DNA of 64,000 nucleotides from Burkholderia sp. PAMC 26561 (GCF_001557535.2 NZ_CP014315.1:248001-312000), one strand, 5' to 3'. Counted from the first letter of the stretch, positions 36,562-47,373 are shown. The notes: generated by a model from the letters alone, not told the origin. Numbers and translations: made by a program.

Positions 36562-37542
36562 TCAAGGTTCGTCGCAGAGACGGCGCGCGGTCTCTTCGTC
36601 TGTTACCAGCACTGATGGATAACGCCCGCGCAACGCAGCGCGCGTCACCGCGAACTTCTTCGCGCCGCCGCTCACCAGCACGACGCGCTTGATCTTGCGC
36701 AGATCGCCCAGTGTGATCGCGACCGTACGGCGATTTAGCGGATGATCGATCGCCTCGCCATCGGCGTCCATGAAGTGACCGAGCATGTCGCCGACCGCGC
36801 CGGCTTTCTCGAGCGTTCGGACCTGCTCGGGGTCGTTGATGCCGTAAGTCACCACGAGCGATTCCGTCAGGTCGCCGCACGTCAGCAATGCAAGATCGGA
36901 TTGGCGCGCGCGCTCATACGTCTCGCGCACGGCACCCTCCTGCAGCAGCATGTCGCGAACGTTCTGGCTGCTTACGTAAATGGGCGCCGCGAACAAAAAC
37001 CCATCGGCCTGACAGAGGTTCGCGAAGTCCGAAACAATGTCGAACGTATTGATGCTCGGGCAATGCGACAGGCCGCCTTGCAGCGACACCGCCGATACCG
37101 GCCCGTACGCGCGCTGCGGCAACGCCCGAAGCACCGCTCGAATCGTGCGGCCCCAGCCAAGCCCGATGGTCTGCCCCGCCTCGATCTGACGCGCCAGGTA
37201 AGTCGCGCCGCCAATACCGATCGCGGCCATGTTCGCTTCGTTATTCGCGCCGGTCGGCACGACGACCGCCGCCTCCAGGCCGAAACGTTTGGTCAGCGCT
37301 TCCTCCAACGCGACGCATGGCGCGAGCCGGCTGTTGATGGTGATCTGCACCATGCCGGATTCGCGGCTCGCAGCAAGCAGCCGGTTTACGCGCACACGGT
37401 TGCTGCCAATGCGCTGCGCGATCTCCTGCTGCGTGAGGTTGCCGACGTAGTAATGCCACGCTACGCGCGCCTGCAGCTCCTCTTCGGTATCGACAAAGGG
37501 CTCGGCTGACACGGCGACGGCGGGCGGTGCGGGCTTGTTCAT
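36562..37542 (-). CDS. SorC/DeoR-type sugar-binding regulator
   Basis: A 326-residue regulator. The N-terminal helix-turn-helix is AWHYYVGNLTQQEIAQRIG with SNRVRVNRLL; the rest is the SorC sugar-phosphate-binding domain (AAVVVPTGANNEANMAAIGI, IGLGWGRTIRAVLRALP, then VVLVSGGAKKFAVTRAALRG). Members sense the phosphorylated intermediate of the pathway they control. It lies inside the polyol operon, so it probably controls it and the divergent ATPase gene, perhaps through the TTGTAA repeats at 40940-40993. Confidence 0.9.
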   Translation of the reverse strand: MNKPAPPAVAVSAEPFVDTEEELQARVAWHYYVGNLTQQEIAQRIGSNRVRVNRLLAASRESGMVQITINSRLAPCVALEEALTKRFGLEAAVVVPTGANNEANMAAIGIGGATYLARQIEAGQTIGLGWGRTIRAVLRALPQRAYGPVSAVSLQGGLSHCPSINTFDIVSDFANLCQADGFLFAAPIYVSSQNVRDMLLQEGAVRETYERARQSDLALLTCGDLTESLVVTYGINDPEQVRTLEKAGAVGDMLGHFMDADGEAIDHPLNRRTVAITLGDLRKIKRVVLVSGGAKKFAVTRAALRGRYPSVLVTDEETARRLCDEP

Positions 37543-37603
37543 GAGCGTGATGGGTTTCGATAGGGACGGCGCGATGGTAATGCACCCACCCTTGCGTCAC
37601 CTT

Positions 37604-38484
<881 letters not shown>

Positions 38485-38488
<4 letters not shown>

Positions 38489-39423
38489 ACAGCCTCCCGA
38501 TAAACAAAACGAATATAGAGCCGCGACAGCACGATCGTAAGGATCAGCAGCAAGACCGCCTGAGCGGAAGCCATGCCTTGATCGAAGAGACGGAACGCGA
38601 CGCGCTGGATGTAGATGCTGATGAATTCGGTCGCCGTGCCCGGACCGCCGCGGGTCATGGTGAACACGGCATCGAACATCTTGAGCATGTCGGCGGAACG
38701 CAGGATCAGGATGGCGGTGAGACCCGGCAACAGATACGGCCGTTGCAGGTGCCATAGAATCTTGCTCCACTTCGGCGTCTCGAGACGCGCGGCTTCCTCG
38801 GCTTCCTTCGGAACCATCGCAAGACCCGCAAGCAGGATCAATGCGCAGAACGGCGTCCATTGCCAGATGTCCATGATCATCACGGAGACGAACGCAAGCG
38901 TGGGGTCAGCGAGCCAGTCGAGGGGCGGGATGCCAAAGAAGCTCAGCAGATAGTTGACTACGCCGAACTGCCGATTGAAGATCAGGCGGCCGATCAATCC
39001 CACCACGGCGTAGGTGGTTGCCATCGGAATCACGAGACCCACGCGCGCCGCCACACGCAGCCAAGGCAGCGCCGTCCTGTGCAGCATCAACGCAGCGAAC
39101 AGGCCGAATGCGAGCTCGACAGGCAAGGTCAGGCAAAGGAACATGACCGTGCGGCCCAGGGCGCCCCAGAATGACGGATCGGTGAGCGTAGCGACGTAAT
39201 TATCGATACCGACAAAAGGCGTCCCTGAAGCCAGGTCCGCAAGCTTGTATTGATGAAACGAGTTGTAGACCGCGAGCAGCAGCGGATAAATGCCGATGAT
39301 CGCCAGCGCCGCGACGGCGGGAAACAAAAACCAGAACGCGGGCGATCGCGGCATGAACCGAAAACGCGCGCGCGGTCGCGGACGCATTGCGCCGGTCGCT
39401 GGTGGAACCGTGGTCTTGAGCAT
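38485..39423 (-). CDS. Carbohydrate ABC permease (MalF/SmoF type)
   Basis: A 312-residue membrane protein starting in a basic cytoplasmic tail (RPRPRARFRFMPRSP), then AFWFLFPAVAALAIIGIYPL. The EAA loop reads KEAEEAARLETPKWSKILWH. Together with the GTG-started permease downstream it makes the heterodimeric channel. It lies 69 bases after the binding-protein gene. Confidence 0.9.
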
Positions 39424-39492
39424 GAAACCTCTCCGCAGGTTGGCTCAACGTGAGCAAGAGGCATTGCGCACGCAATGCCCCTCTCATCGGCT

Positions 39493-40845
39493 TTACTTGA
39501 GCAAAGGCTTCTTGCCGTCGTAGTAACCCGCTTTCTTCAGGATGTCTTCTGTCTTCGTGCCGATCGTCTGTGCACCGTCTTTCACCGATACCTGGCCGAG
39601 CATGATCTTGCTGCCCCACTCGCCGATCACTTCCGACACGGCCGGCCATTCCGGGAAACGCGGCCGGTAGTCAGGCACGCCGCCTTGCCACGATTCGACC
39701 ATCGGCTTCACGAACGGATACTTGCTTTGAACATCGGCTTCCTTGTAGACCGCCGTGCGGCCGCTGACACCGCCCGCTTCCAGATACGGCTTGGCCATTT
39801 CCTCGGAAGTGATCCACTGGATGAACAGCCACGACGCTGCCTGCTTCTTCGCATTCGACTTCGCGTTCACGGCCAGCGAGAAACCACCCAGCGCAGGCTT
39901 GAGTCCGGCAGGCCCCTTCGGTTCGGTCGTGATCGCCAGGCAATCGCCGATCTTCGACTTGCTCGGATCAGTGAGCGTGGGATAGAACGCCGACCATTCC
40001 GTGATCATCGCGACCTGCCCTTGCGCGAGCGCATTCACGGCCTCCGCATGGTCGTAATCGACAATGCCCGGCGGCATGTACTTCATCAGCTTCTGCCGGT
40101 ACTCGAGACCCGCCTGCGATTGCGGCGACATCAGGTTCGATTTGAACTTTGCGTCGAGCAACGACCCGCCGTTGGGCCACAACATGCGCATGAAGCTGTC
40201 GGCCGATTGCGTTTCGCCGCGACGCGACTGCAGCGCGAATGCAAACTGGTTCTTGTCGGGTTTCGTCAGCTTCGGCGCGTAGACGTTCAGCAGTTCGTCC
40301 CACGTCTTCGGCGGTTCGTTGAAACCCGCGTCCTTCAACATGCACTTGTTGTAGAACATCAGGCCCGAGTAGTTATCGAACGGAAGACCGTAGGTGGTCT
40401 TGTCCCAGGTGCCGAAGGAGTCCAGCAGGATCGGGAAGAATCCCGGCAGGTTCAGCTTGGGATCGGCGAGCTTGGGGTTGTCGGTAAAGGTCTTGATGGG
40501 CACGAGCCACTTGTTGCTCGCGAACTCGCCAATCCAGACCACGTCCACGAGCACCACGTCCTGGTCGCCGCCGCCGACGAAATTCAGCACCTGCTTTTCG
40601 CGGGTGTTCTCGTAAGGGATAACCTCAGTACGCACCTTGATGCCGGTTTCTTTCTCGAACTGGGGTATCAGTTTCGATGCCGCCTTGTATCCCGGCCGGT
40701 CAAGAAAGACAGCCTTGATGGTCGTGCCGGAATAAGGCTCCGCTGCTTCCTTCAACGTCCATGCGGACGCGTTCGACACCGATATCAAGGATGCCGTAAC
40801 GCCCAGCAGCGCGAACGCCGCGGCCTGCGTGCAATGCTTCTTCAT
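39493..40845 (-). CDS. Sugar/polyol ABC binding protein
   Basis: A 450-residue family-1 binding protein from the ATG at 40845, preceded by AGGAGA. The signal peptide is [20 protein letters not shown], cleaved near ASA. The mature part resembles SmoE/Mtl[48 protein letters not shown] and [11 protein letters not shown]. It delivers the ligand to the permeases encoded downstream. First gene of the minus-strand operon, divergent from the ATPase. Confidence 0.9.
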   Translation of the reverse strand: MKKHCTQAAAFALLGVTASLISVSNASAWTLKEAAEPYSGTTIKAVFLDRPGYKAASKLIPQFEKETGIKVRTEVIPYENTREKQVLNFVGGGDQDVVLVDVVWIGEFASNKWLVPIKTFTDNPKLADPKLNLPGFFPILLDSFGTWDKTTYGLPFDNYSGLMFYNKCMLKDAGFNEPPKTWDELLNVYAPKLTKPDKNQFAFALQSRRGETQSADSFMRMLWPNGGSLLDAKFKSNLMSPQSQAGLEYRQKLMKYMPPGIVDYDHAEAVNALAQGQVAMITEWSAFYPTLTDPSKSKIGDCLAITTEPKGPAGLKPALGGFSLAVNAKSNAKKQAASWLFIQWITSEEMAKPYLEAGGVSGRTAVYKEADVQSKYPFVKPMVESWQGGVPDYRPRFPEWPAVSEVIGEWGSKIMLGQVSVKDGAQTIGTKTEDILKKAGYYDGKKPLLK

Positions 40846-40939
40846 GCCTGTCTCCTGGGTAGTTCTTTTTAAAATGCCCAAAGCGGTCGAGGCCGGTTGA
40901 GCTGTTCGCGCGTGCTGAATGTCCGACTTGTGATCCTGC

Positions 40940-40993
40940 TTGTAATCCTGCTCTTGCTGCCGTTTCACTTGTAATTTCAGTTTTACAATTGTA
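40940..40993. promoter_or_regulatory. Candidate operator repeats between the divergent polyol ABC genes
   Basis: TTGTAA occurs at 40940-40945 and 40969-40974, and its complement TTACAA at 40983-40988, where it is also part of the perfect palindrome TACAATTGTA (40984-40993). TTGTAA-N8-TTACAA thus forms an inverted pair about 125-135 bases upstream of the binding-protein start and 140-160 bases upstream of the ATPase start, a reasonable place for a SorC-family site. The assignment to the SorC regulator is inference from position. Confidence 0.4.
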
Positions 40994-41128
40994 TATTTGG
41001 ACGCGAACAGGTTGTCAAGAACAAATTCGAAAAGCACCGCTTGCTGCGTTGCAGGGCATACCGCGTGCAAAGCAACTTACTTTGCTCAGGCGCTGATCCG
41101 TGGCGCGGGGCATCTGCAGGAGACACGC

Positions 41129-42253
41129 ATGAGTGCAGTTCAATTGCATCAGATCCGAAAGGCGTTTGCCGGAACGGAAGTATTGAAGAGCGTCGACATT
41201 GCCGTCACCGATCGCGAGTTCATGGTGTTCGTCGGCCCTTCCGGGTGCGGCAAATCCACGTTGCTGCGCACCATCGCAGGCCTTGAACGCAGTGACTCAG
41301 GGCAAGTACTGATTGGTGGCGAAGACGTCACCGACCTCGAACCCTCGCAACGCGGCGTGGCCATGGTGTTCCAGTCGTACGCGCTGTATCCGCATATGTC
41401 GGTGTACGAGAACATTGCGTTTGGACTGCGGATGATCAAGTTGCCCGAAGCTCAGATCAAGGAACGCGTGCAACGCGCCGCACAAATCCTGCAGATCGAA
41501 CAATTGCTCGAACGCAAGCCTCGGGCGTTATCAGGCGGCCAACGTCAGCGCGTTGCGATCGGACGGTCGATCGTGCGCGAACCGAAGGTATTTCTCTTCG
41601 ATGAACCGTTGTCCAACCTCGACGCGGCGCTACGCGTGCAGATGCGGCTTGAGCTGATCAAGCTGCACAAGCAGCTCAACGCAACGATGATCTACGTGAC
41701 GCATGACCAGACCGAGGCCATGACAATGGCGGACCGGATCGTGGTGTTGAATCATGGGAAGGTCGAGCAGATCGGCTCGCCGCTCGAGCTTTACAGGACG
41801 CCGGTGAACCATTTCGTTGCCGGGTTTATCGGATCGCCGAAGATGAATTTCCTGCCCGCCAAGGTTCAGCGCGCGGACACGGCCGGCGTAACGATCGGCT
41901 TGCCGGGAGGAGCGTCCATCACGTTGCCGTTCGTCGCCGATGGGGTGACGGCCGGCGATACGCTGAGCTTCGGCATCCGTCCCGAGCATCTGATGGAAAC
42001 GGCTGCGAGCGGCGCAGAAGGGAAGTTGTCCGGCACGGTGATGGTGGTCGAGCACCTTGGCGGCGAAACCTTGCTGCATGTGAACCTCGACGGCGATGTC
42101 CTGATCCAGGTGAAAGGCTCGGGGGAATCGACCGCGGTTGACGGCCAACCCATCGATGCCGGTTTCAACCTGCGTCACACGCATCTGTTCCGCGAAAACG
42201 GCGAAGCGCTGAAGCGGCTTCAGACAGTGCCGGCAAGCGCGGCTACGGCTTGA
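41129..42253 (+). CDS. Sugar ABC importer ATPase (MalK/UgpC type)
   Basis: A 374-residue ATPase from the ATG at 41129. Walker A GPSGCGKSTLL, signature LSGGQRQRVAIGRSI, Walker B VFLFDEPLSNLD, D-loop and THDQTEAMTMADRIVVL; the C-terminal regulatory domain with GFIGSPKMNFLPA and FGIRPEHL is MalK-like. It is transcribed away from the binding protein and permease genes but is the only ATPase near them. A bidirectional hairpin follows at 42293. Confidence 0.94.
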   Translation: MSAVQLHQIRKAFAGTEVLKSVDIAVTDREFMVFVGPSGCGKSTLLRTIAGLERSDSGQVLIGGEDVTDLEPSQRGVAMVFQSYALYPHMSVYENIAFGLRMIKLPEAQIKERVQRAAQILQIEQLLERKPRALSGGQRQRVAIGRSIVREPKVFLFDEPLSNLDAALRVQMRLELIKLHKQLNATMIYVTHDQTEAMTMADRIVVLNHGKVEQIGSPLELYRTPVNHFVAGFIGSPKMNFLPAKVQRADTAGVTIGLPGGASITLPFVADGVTAGDTLSFGIRPEHLMETAASGAEGKLSGTVMVVEHLGGETLLHVNLDGDVLIQVKGSGESTAVDGQPIDAGFNLRHTHLFRENGEALKRLQTVPASAATA

Positions 42254-42292
42254 ACAGGCGTTCATCCAAAGGTTCACGGGAATAAAAAAACA

Positions 42293-42319
42293 CGAGGCCC
42301 CGGATATTCCGAGGCCTCG
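42293..42319. terminator. Bidirectional intrinsic terminator
   Basis: CGAGGCC (42293-42299) pairs with GGCCTCG (42313-42319), with an inner CGG/CCG pair around the loop ATATT and one mismatch. On its left is a run of seven A (a T tract for the minus strand), on its right a T/C-rich stretch. It sits in the gap between the convergent ATPase and haem lipoprotein genes and can serve both. Confidence 0.75.
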
Positions 42320-42352
42320 CGTTCTCTCATGCACTTGATTACTACTTGCCGC

Positions 42353-44677
42353 TTACTTAATCAGGCTCAGATAGTTGCCGCTCGGGTAAGCAGTGTTCAA
42401 CCACGTCGACAAACGATTCACCTGGGTCTTGTCGATCCCGTCAGCCTGCATCTGCGGAATCTGGTTCCACGTCCACGTCGGGAAGTTCTCGACGGTTCCG
42501 CCCGACACCGTCCCGTGAACATAGTCGATCGCGCACAGGCTTCGCATGCTCCAGAAGCAGGTGGTCTCGCCGGATACCGCATTGGCCTGACCTTCACGCT
42601 GCCACGAATCGATGTTGAAGCTGGTCGTGGTGTCCATCCAGTTCGACAGGAACGCGTTCACGACCGCCTGCTCCGTCGCAGGACTCGTGCCTTTCCAGAC
42701 GCCGGTCTGCCCGCCGTTCCAGACGTCCAGCGGACTGCTGTCGCGAATGGTCCAGCCGCGTTGGACATCGGCCACGCCCACACCGTTATCCATTTCCTGC
42801 GCGCCCTTCAGCACGTAGAGGAAGTTGCGGATCGGCTCCGGTCTGCCACTGGCCTGATACAGGTTGTTGAGCAGTCCGTATGCATATTGCCAGTCGGTCG
42901 GCATGTGGACGTTATGCGCGCCCGAGCCCGGGTTCAACAGGATCTGCAGGTAATACCACTGGTTGGCCTTCACGTAATGCGCGACGGGGCTGCCGAACAT
43001 GCTGTTGTCGGCTGGGAAACCCTGGATATGCGGCGACACGTTGAAGACGAAGCGCCAGTATCCGCACCAGCCGCGCGTCTCGGCCTTGGGCGCGTTTTGT
43101 GTGTTGACCCATGCCGCCGGACAGTTGGTTTCCAGCGAAAAGTCCTGGGCAAGTTCCCACGACTTCATCAGTTGCCACTGCGCCGTACCGTACAGGTTCT
43201 TCTGCTGCGCAATCGTGTAGCTGCCGTTCACGCCTTCGTTGGGCGGCGTAAACCGTTCGCCAAATTCCACACCCCAGTAATAAAGGTTGCCAAAGATATC
43301 GCCGGTCTTTCCCTGCGCGTAGCTAGTGCCGCCATTGGCAAGCTGGGCTCGCATATTGTAGGTCGCCGTGCCCGTGCCTTCGCCCGCGTATTCCTTGTTC
43401 AGATTGCTGTTCGTGAAGTAATCACCCCACGCGTCCTTCGGATGAATGCGGGGCACCCAGTGATTCCAGTCGGGCAGTTGGAAGCCGATTGGGATTTCGC
43501 GAATGTTGATATGCCCCTTCGTCGATATCGCTGCTTTATTGACGCCGCTCGGGAAAATCGCGGCAAGCGTATCCAGATCATTTTCCGATACAGCATCAAT
43601 ACCGGCGCCGCATGTCCAGTCGCTTACCGGCGCGCTATCCAGACCGGGACCCGGCTGATACGGCGGATTCCACGGGCGGCACTTCGGACCCGGCGTGGGA
43701 TTCGTGCTTGCAAGACTACGGATATAACTGGCAATCTGCATACCCTGGTTCTGCGACAAGCCGTGATATTCGCTTCGAACCACGATCGAGTTGTTCGAGT
43801 AATTGAACTTGAACAAATCGTTGCCGCTCGCGCTGTGGCAGTCCATGCAATGCGCCTTGAGCTGGTGACCCGAATTGACCGGCGAATCGATCAGCGTCGC
43901 GGTTTGCCACAACTTTTGACCCGCGGAGATATCGGCTGTGTTCGCAAGCGGCGCAGTCCATTTAGTCGGATCGTCTTGCGTGAAATTGCTGCTGGCAATC
44001 AGCGCATTGCCCGACGCATCGAGCAAATTGAACGACAACACGCGATAACCCGAGCTCACGCCATCGGTGGTATTGAAGCGGAAACTGATCGTGTTGTTTC
44101 CGTTGATTGCGCCCGTCACGGGTACGTTCAACTTGATGGTGTCGTAACCGCCGCCAATGCCGCCATACAATTTCGCGTTGCCCAGCACAGTCACGTTTGC
44201 ATTCGTCAGATCGATCCACTTGCCGCCGTTGATCTGGACCGAACCCTTGGCGTCGTAGGAGAGATTGTTGACCTGCATGGTCAGCGTATTCGCTGACGCG
44301 CCCGCCGGAACGGCGAGGGTGGTCGTCACAACAACGCCGCTGCCCGCGCCCATCACCTCCAACGGCATGACCACCGCACCTGCGACGGGAGTCGTGGGCG
44401 TCGTGGTCGCCGGAGGCGTGGTCGCGGTCGTCGTGGCCGGCGCTGTCGTGGACGTCGCTGGCACGGAAGTCGAGGGTTTGCGCCTGCGCGCAGCGGCAGC
44501 GACGCTGCTGTCATTGACGGTTGCGGTACTCGCCGAATCGGGCGTTGCGCTGGCTACGGCCGCTGCTGCAGTACTGCTTGTTGCTGCTGCGGTATCGGAA
44601 CTATCGCCACCGCCGCAAGCGCTCAACACAGCGCTAGATGCGAAACAGATTAACAATGCCTTATTGAGTTTTATCAT
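42353..44677 (-). CDS. Large secreted lipoprotein with one c-type haem site
   Basis: A 774-residue lipoprotein. The signal peptide ends in the lipobox LSAC (Cys21) followed by GGG. Residues 30-105 are a low-complexity Ala/Thr/Pro linker with a basic patch (AARRRKPS). Residues 105-245 look like a beta-rich carbohydrate-binding-type domain (VQINGGKWIDLTNANVTVLG). A single haem c motif CMDCH is at 277-281, in SGHQLKAHCMDCHSASG. The remaining 490 residues, rich in Trp and Asn (WNHWVPRIHPKDAWGDY, NPGSGAHNVHMPTDWQYAYG), match no family I can name. It is isolated, with a terminator behind and 1.15 kb of empty DNA ahead. Function unknown; an extracytoplasmic redox enzyme is a guess. Confidence 0.8.
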   Translation of the reverse strand: MIKLNKALLICFASSAVLSACGGGDSSDTAAATSSTAAAAVASATPDSASTATVNDSSVAAAARRRKPSTSVPATSTTAPATTTATTPPATTTPTTPVAGAVVMPLEVMGAGSGVVVTTTLAVPAGASANTLTMQVNNLSYDAKGSVQINGGKWIDLTNANVTVLGNAKLYGGIGGGYDTIKLNVPVTGAINGNNTISFRFNTTDGVSSGYRVLSFNLLDASGNALIASSNFTQDDPTKWTAPLANTADISAGQKLWQTATLIDSPVNSGHQLKAHCMDCHSASGNDLFKFNYSNNSIVVRSEYHGLSQNQGMQIASYIRSLASTNPTPGPKCRPWNPPYQPGPGLDSAPVSDWTCGAGIDAVSENDLDTLAAIFPSGVNKAAISTKGHINIREIPIGFQLPDWNHWVPRIHPKDAWGDYFTNSNLNKEYAGEGTGTATYNMRAQLANGGTSYAQGKTGDIFGNLYYWGVEFGERFTPPNEGVNGSYTIAQQKNLYGTAQWQLMKSWELAQDFSLETNCPAAWVNTQNAPKAETRGWCGYWRFVFNVSPHIQGFPADNSMFGSPVAHYVKANQWYYLQILLNPGSGAHNVHMPTDWQYAYGLLNNLYQASGRPEPIRNFLYVLKGAQEMDNGVGVADVQRGWTIRDSSPLDVWNGGQTGVWKGTSPATEQAVVNAFLSNWMDTTTSFNIDSWQREGQANAVSGETTCFWSMRSLCAIDYVHGTVSGGTVENFPTWTWNQIPQMQADGIDKTQVNRLSTWLNTAYPSGNYLSLIK

Positions 44678-45760
44678 TTTTTATGAGTTGCGGAAAAGAT
44701 TAGAAACCTCACGAAAAAAGTCGATGAGGCTTGACGTCTTCAGAAGAAGCGTGATTTCCGCGGAAACGAACACTTGCATGCTGCGGACAGCGGTGAACGC
44801 GATTAACGCAATCAAACAGTGTTAATCTGCAATTCAACTTATTTGTCAGATGAATTAAACCAAAGCGGGCGGCTGAATTGATGTGTCGTCTCAAAGCCGG
44901 TTAATTTCGGCATAGGCTCTACCTCCACGCAATAAGTGGTCAAAATTCAATTCAAATTCAACTGAAATCACGCCCGCATGAAAAGAGTGATCAACTTGGA
45001 AACTGATAGTCCTCGATACGCTACTAAACCATAAGTGTTTGTTCAAACAATGAAAAACATATTTCGTTACATTCAATCGACCGTAAATATTGCTCAATCA
45101 GATCGATATCACGATTCATTGCATGATATGCACGAATCAGATCAGCTATTGCGCACTATCCAATCATGCAGTTTCCGAGGCCATATAAGATTCGGCAATG
45201 ACAGCAATAGCTTTCCAAGTGCACCGTGATAGCCCATCCGGATTAACAAGCCGATATAACCCCTTTGCGCCGGGATTCTAAACGTATCGAATTGATTACT
45301 CGAACGCAAGAGTGTGACATTTTGTGAGATTTAGATTACAAGCTTATTCATCACATTAATAAAATTAAGGGTCGCAAAGACCGAAGCAAGCAACAAGCGC
45401 GATCAGCGATGGCGGAAAACGACAGCTTGATGGCTGCTTAAGCCTTATCTGGAAAAGCTCGGCGTTTTGTCTTAAGTAACTACCGGTCGCAGTCAGTTTG
45501 AATAGTTCAGACATTTCAGATTGCCCGGGAGAGTGATTAGGCAGGAAGGTAGCGGCGAAAGTGATTGTTGGGCATCGTCCACAAAAAGTTGTGCGCAATA
45601 GCACAAACCGGTTTCAAGCGAACTTGTGCCCTGAAGACCGCGTTGTGCATAGCAAGCACTGTATCGGTGCCGTCAACGCGTTCGCATCCCACTTCGGTGC
45701 AAGGTTGCAACTCTCGTGTACGGCCAATCCAGCGTCCATGTCATGGCATGCTTCATGCAT
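44678..45760. other. AT-richer stretch without a credible gene
   Basis: About 1.1 kb between the haem lipoprotein and the amino-acid ABC operon. It is visibly richer in A/T than the coding DNA around it, especially 44820-45370. Short open frames exist on both strands, the longest under 80 codons after 44825, but none shows a family motif or a good ribosome-binding site. A bulged inverted repeat (GATTC...TGCAT...ATGCA...GAATC, 45113-45138) and a direct repeat of AATCAGATC flanking it are the only structures noted. It contains the lipoprotein promoter at its left end. Confidence 0.6.
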
Positions 45761-45797
45761 AGTGAATTTCATTCAAGTTACTTGAACCAAATTCACT
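45761..45797. promoter_or_regulatory. 37-base palindrome upstream of the amino-acid ABC operon
   Basis: AGTGAATTT (45761-45769) is complementary to AAATTCACT (45789-45797), and TTCAAG (45772-45777) to CTTGAA (45781-45786), around the spacer TTA. Taken as 17-base arms, 15 positions pair. It ends 36 bases before the binding-protein ATG and is not followed by a T tract, so an operator is more likely than a terminator. The XRE-cupin regulator encoded in the operon is the natural candidate to bind it; this is inference. Confidence 0.6.
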
Positions 45798-45832
45798 AAC
45801 CTATCATTGCGGCGCGGCCGCACGGGAGCATC

Positions 45833-46690
45833 ATGCATAAGCCATTTCGAACGTTTGTCCTGTCGATGACCGGCGCATTTGCGCTGATTGCATCAGTACC
45901 CGGTTTTGCACAGGGCAGCGATCTGCTCGCCCGCGTAAAGGCAAACAAGGAGATCACGGTCGGCACGGAAGCGCGCTACGCGCCGTTCGAATCCATTGAA
46001 AACGGCAAGATCGTGGGCTACGACGCCGACCTGCTGCAATACGTATTAAAGTCGCTGCCCGATGTAAAACTCAAGCAACTCGACCTGCCCTTCCAGGGCC
46101 TGTTGCCCGGCCTCGACGCCAAGCGCTTCGACATGGTCATCACCGCCGTCACCGTGAACAAGGACCGTGCGAGTCACTTTGCTTTCACGTTACCTGTCGC
46201 CGATGCCACCGCCGGCGTGCTCGTGCGTTCGAACGAAGCGTCCATCAAATCGCCGAACGACCTGAACGGGAAGATCGTCGGCTCGCAGACGGGTTCGGCC
46301 CAGTTGCAGGCACTCATGGCGCTCGACAAAAACCTGAAAGCCGCTGGCGGTCCCGGCATCAAGCAGATCAAGCAATACGTCGCGTTCGATGAAGCATATG
46401 CGGACCTGGCCGTCGGCCGTCTCGATGCGGTCGCGCAGTCGGTCGCGAACCTCGGGCCCTTGTTGAAGTCACGTCCGGGCGTGTTCACGGTGCTGCCGCA
46501 GAGCATTGGACCGAAGAGCTACTTTGCGTGGGTCGCGCGCAAGGACGCAGACAGCGCCGCACTGCTGAAGCTTTTCAGTGATGGGATCGCGCGTGCGAAC
46601 AAGGACGGCACCATGAAAGCGCTGCAGATGAAGTGGTTCGGCACGACTATGGATGTTCCTTCGGACGCCGTTCCCGAACCGTCGATGTAA
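45833..46690 (+). CDS. Amino-acid-type ABC binding protein
   Basis: A 285-residue family-3 periplasmic binding protein. The signal peptide ends in GFAQG after FVLSMTGAFALIASVP. The fold is shown by EITVGTEARYAPFESIENGK, VGYDADLLQYVLK, FQGLLPGLDAKRFDMVITAV and DLAVGRLDAVAQS. The ligand-carboxylate Arg/Asp layout indicates an amino acid or a related amide or guanidino acid. First gene of a plus-strand operon that runs through to the ureohydrolase. Confidence 0.93.
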   Translation: MHKPFRTFVLSMTGAFALIASVPGFAQGSDLLARVKANKEITVGTEARYAPFESIENGKIVGYDADLLQYVLKSLPDVKLKQLDLPFQGLLPGLDAKRFDMVITAVTVNKDRASHFAFTLPVADATAGVLVRSNEASIKSPNDLNGKIVGSQTGSAQLQALMALDKNLKAAGGPGIKQIKQYVAFDEAYADLAVGRLDAVAQSVANLGPLLKSRPGVFTVLPQSIGPKSYFAWVARKDADSAALLKLFSDGIARANKDGTMKALQMKWFGTTMDVPSDAVPEPSM

Positions 46691-46705
46691 GCAACGTTCA
46701 TCTAT

Positions 46706-47368
46706 ATGAACCCTCCCGATCTCCTTGCGCGTTGCGCAAGTTATCTGCCGCAATTACTGGACGGCGCGATCACCACGTTGTGGCTTTCGGCCATTGCAGT
46801 GGCGTGCGGCTTCTTCGCGGGCATCTTCATCTACATGATGTCGGCGAGCGAAAGCCGGACCTTGTCAACGGCTGCACGCGTGTATGTCAGCGTCTTTCGC
46901 GGTACGCCCGTCCTCGCACAACTGCTGGTGTTCTATTACCTGCCCTCCGGTCTCGGTTGGGCGATTCCAGGGGTGGTCGCGGCGGCTATCGGGTTATCGA
47001 TGAACACGGCGGCTTATCAATCGCAGATTCTCGGCACGGGATTTACCGCGATTCCACGCGGGCAGATCGAGGCCGCAAAGACGTTCAACCTCACGCGGCG
47101 CCAGACCCTGTGGCACATCGAGATCCCGCAAGTGGTTGCGTTGACCCTGCCGGCGCTGGTCTCGGAGATGATCGATATCGTCAAGGCGTCCGCAGTGGTG
47201 TCGGTGATTGCCGTGACCGACCTGATGCGCGTCGGGCAGCAACTGTCTTCGTTCAGTTATCGGCCGCTCGAGGTCTACACGCTCGCTGCGTGCTTTTATC
47301 TTGCGATCACGTCGATGCTTTCCCTCGCTGGACGAGGTATCGAACGGCGCATGGCGCGGCGGGCGTGA
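46706..47368 (+). CDS. Amino-acid-type ABC permease
   Basis: A 220-residue HisM/GlnP-type permease. Transmembrane segments start at ITTLWLSAIAVACGFFAGIF; the EAA loop reads EAAKTFNLTRRQTLWHIEIP. RVYVSVFRGTPVLAQLLVFY is the family signature before it. It begins 15 bases after the binding protein and pairs with the next permease. Confidence 0.92.
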   Translation: MNPPDLLARCASYLPQLLDGAITTLWLSAIAVACGFFAGIFIYMMSASESRTLSTAARVYVSVFRGTPVLAQLLVFYYLPSGLGWAIPGVVAAAIGLSMNTAAYQSQILGTGFTAIPRGQIEAAKTFNLTRRQTLWHIEIPQVVALTLPALVSEMIDIVKASAVVSVIAVTDLMRVGQQLSSFSYRPLEVYTLAACFYLAITSMLSLAGRGIERRMARRA

Positions 47369-47373
47369 CCGAC

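Noticed and set aside
42329..44296. A 655-codon plus-strand frame opposite the haem lipoprotein
   Set aside because: Low-complexity Arg/His-rich translation antisense to a gene with signal peptide, lipobox and haem motif.
45365..45785. Small frames of 60-80 codons in the AT-rich gap
   Set aside because: No ribosome-binding site, no motif, and codon use unlike the surrounding genes.
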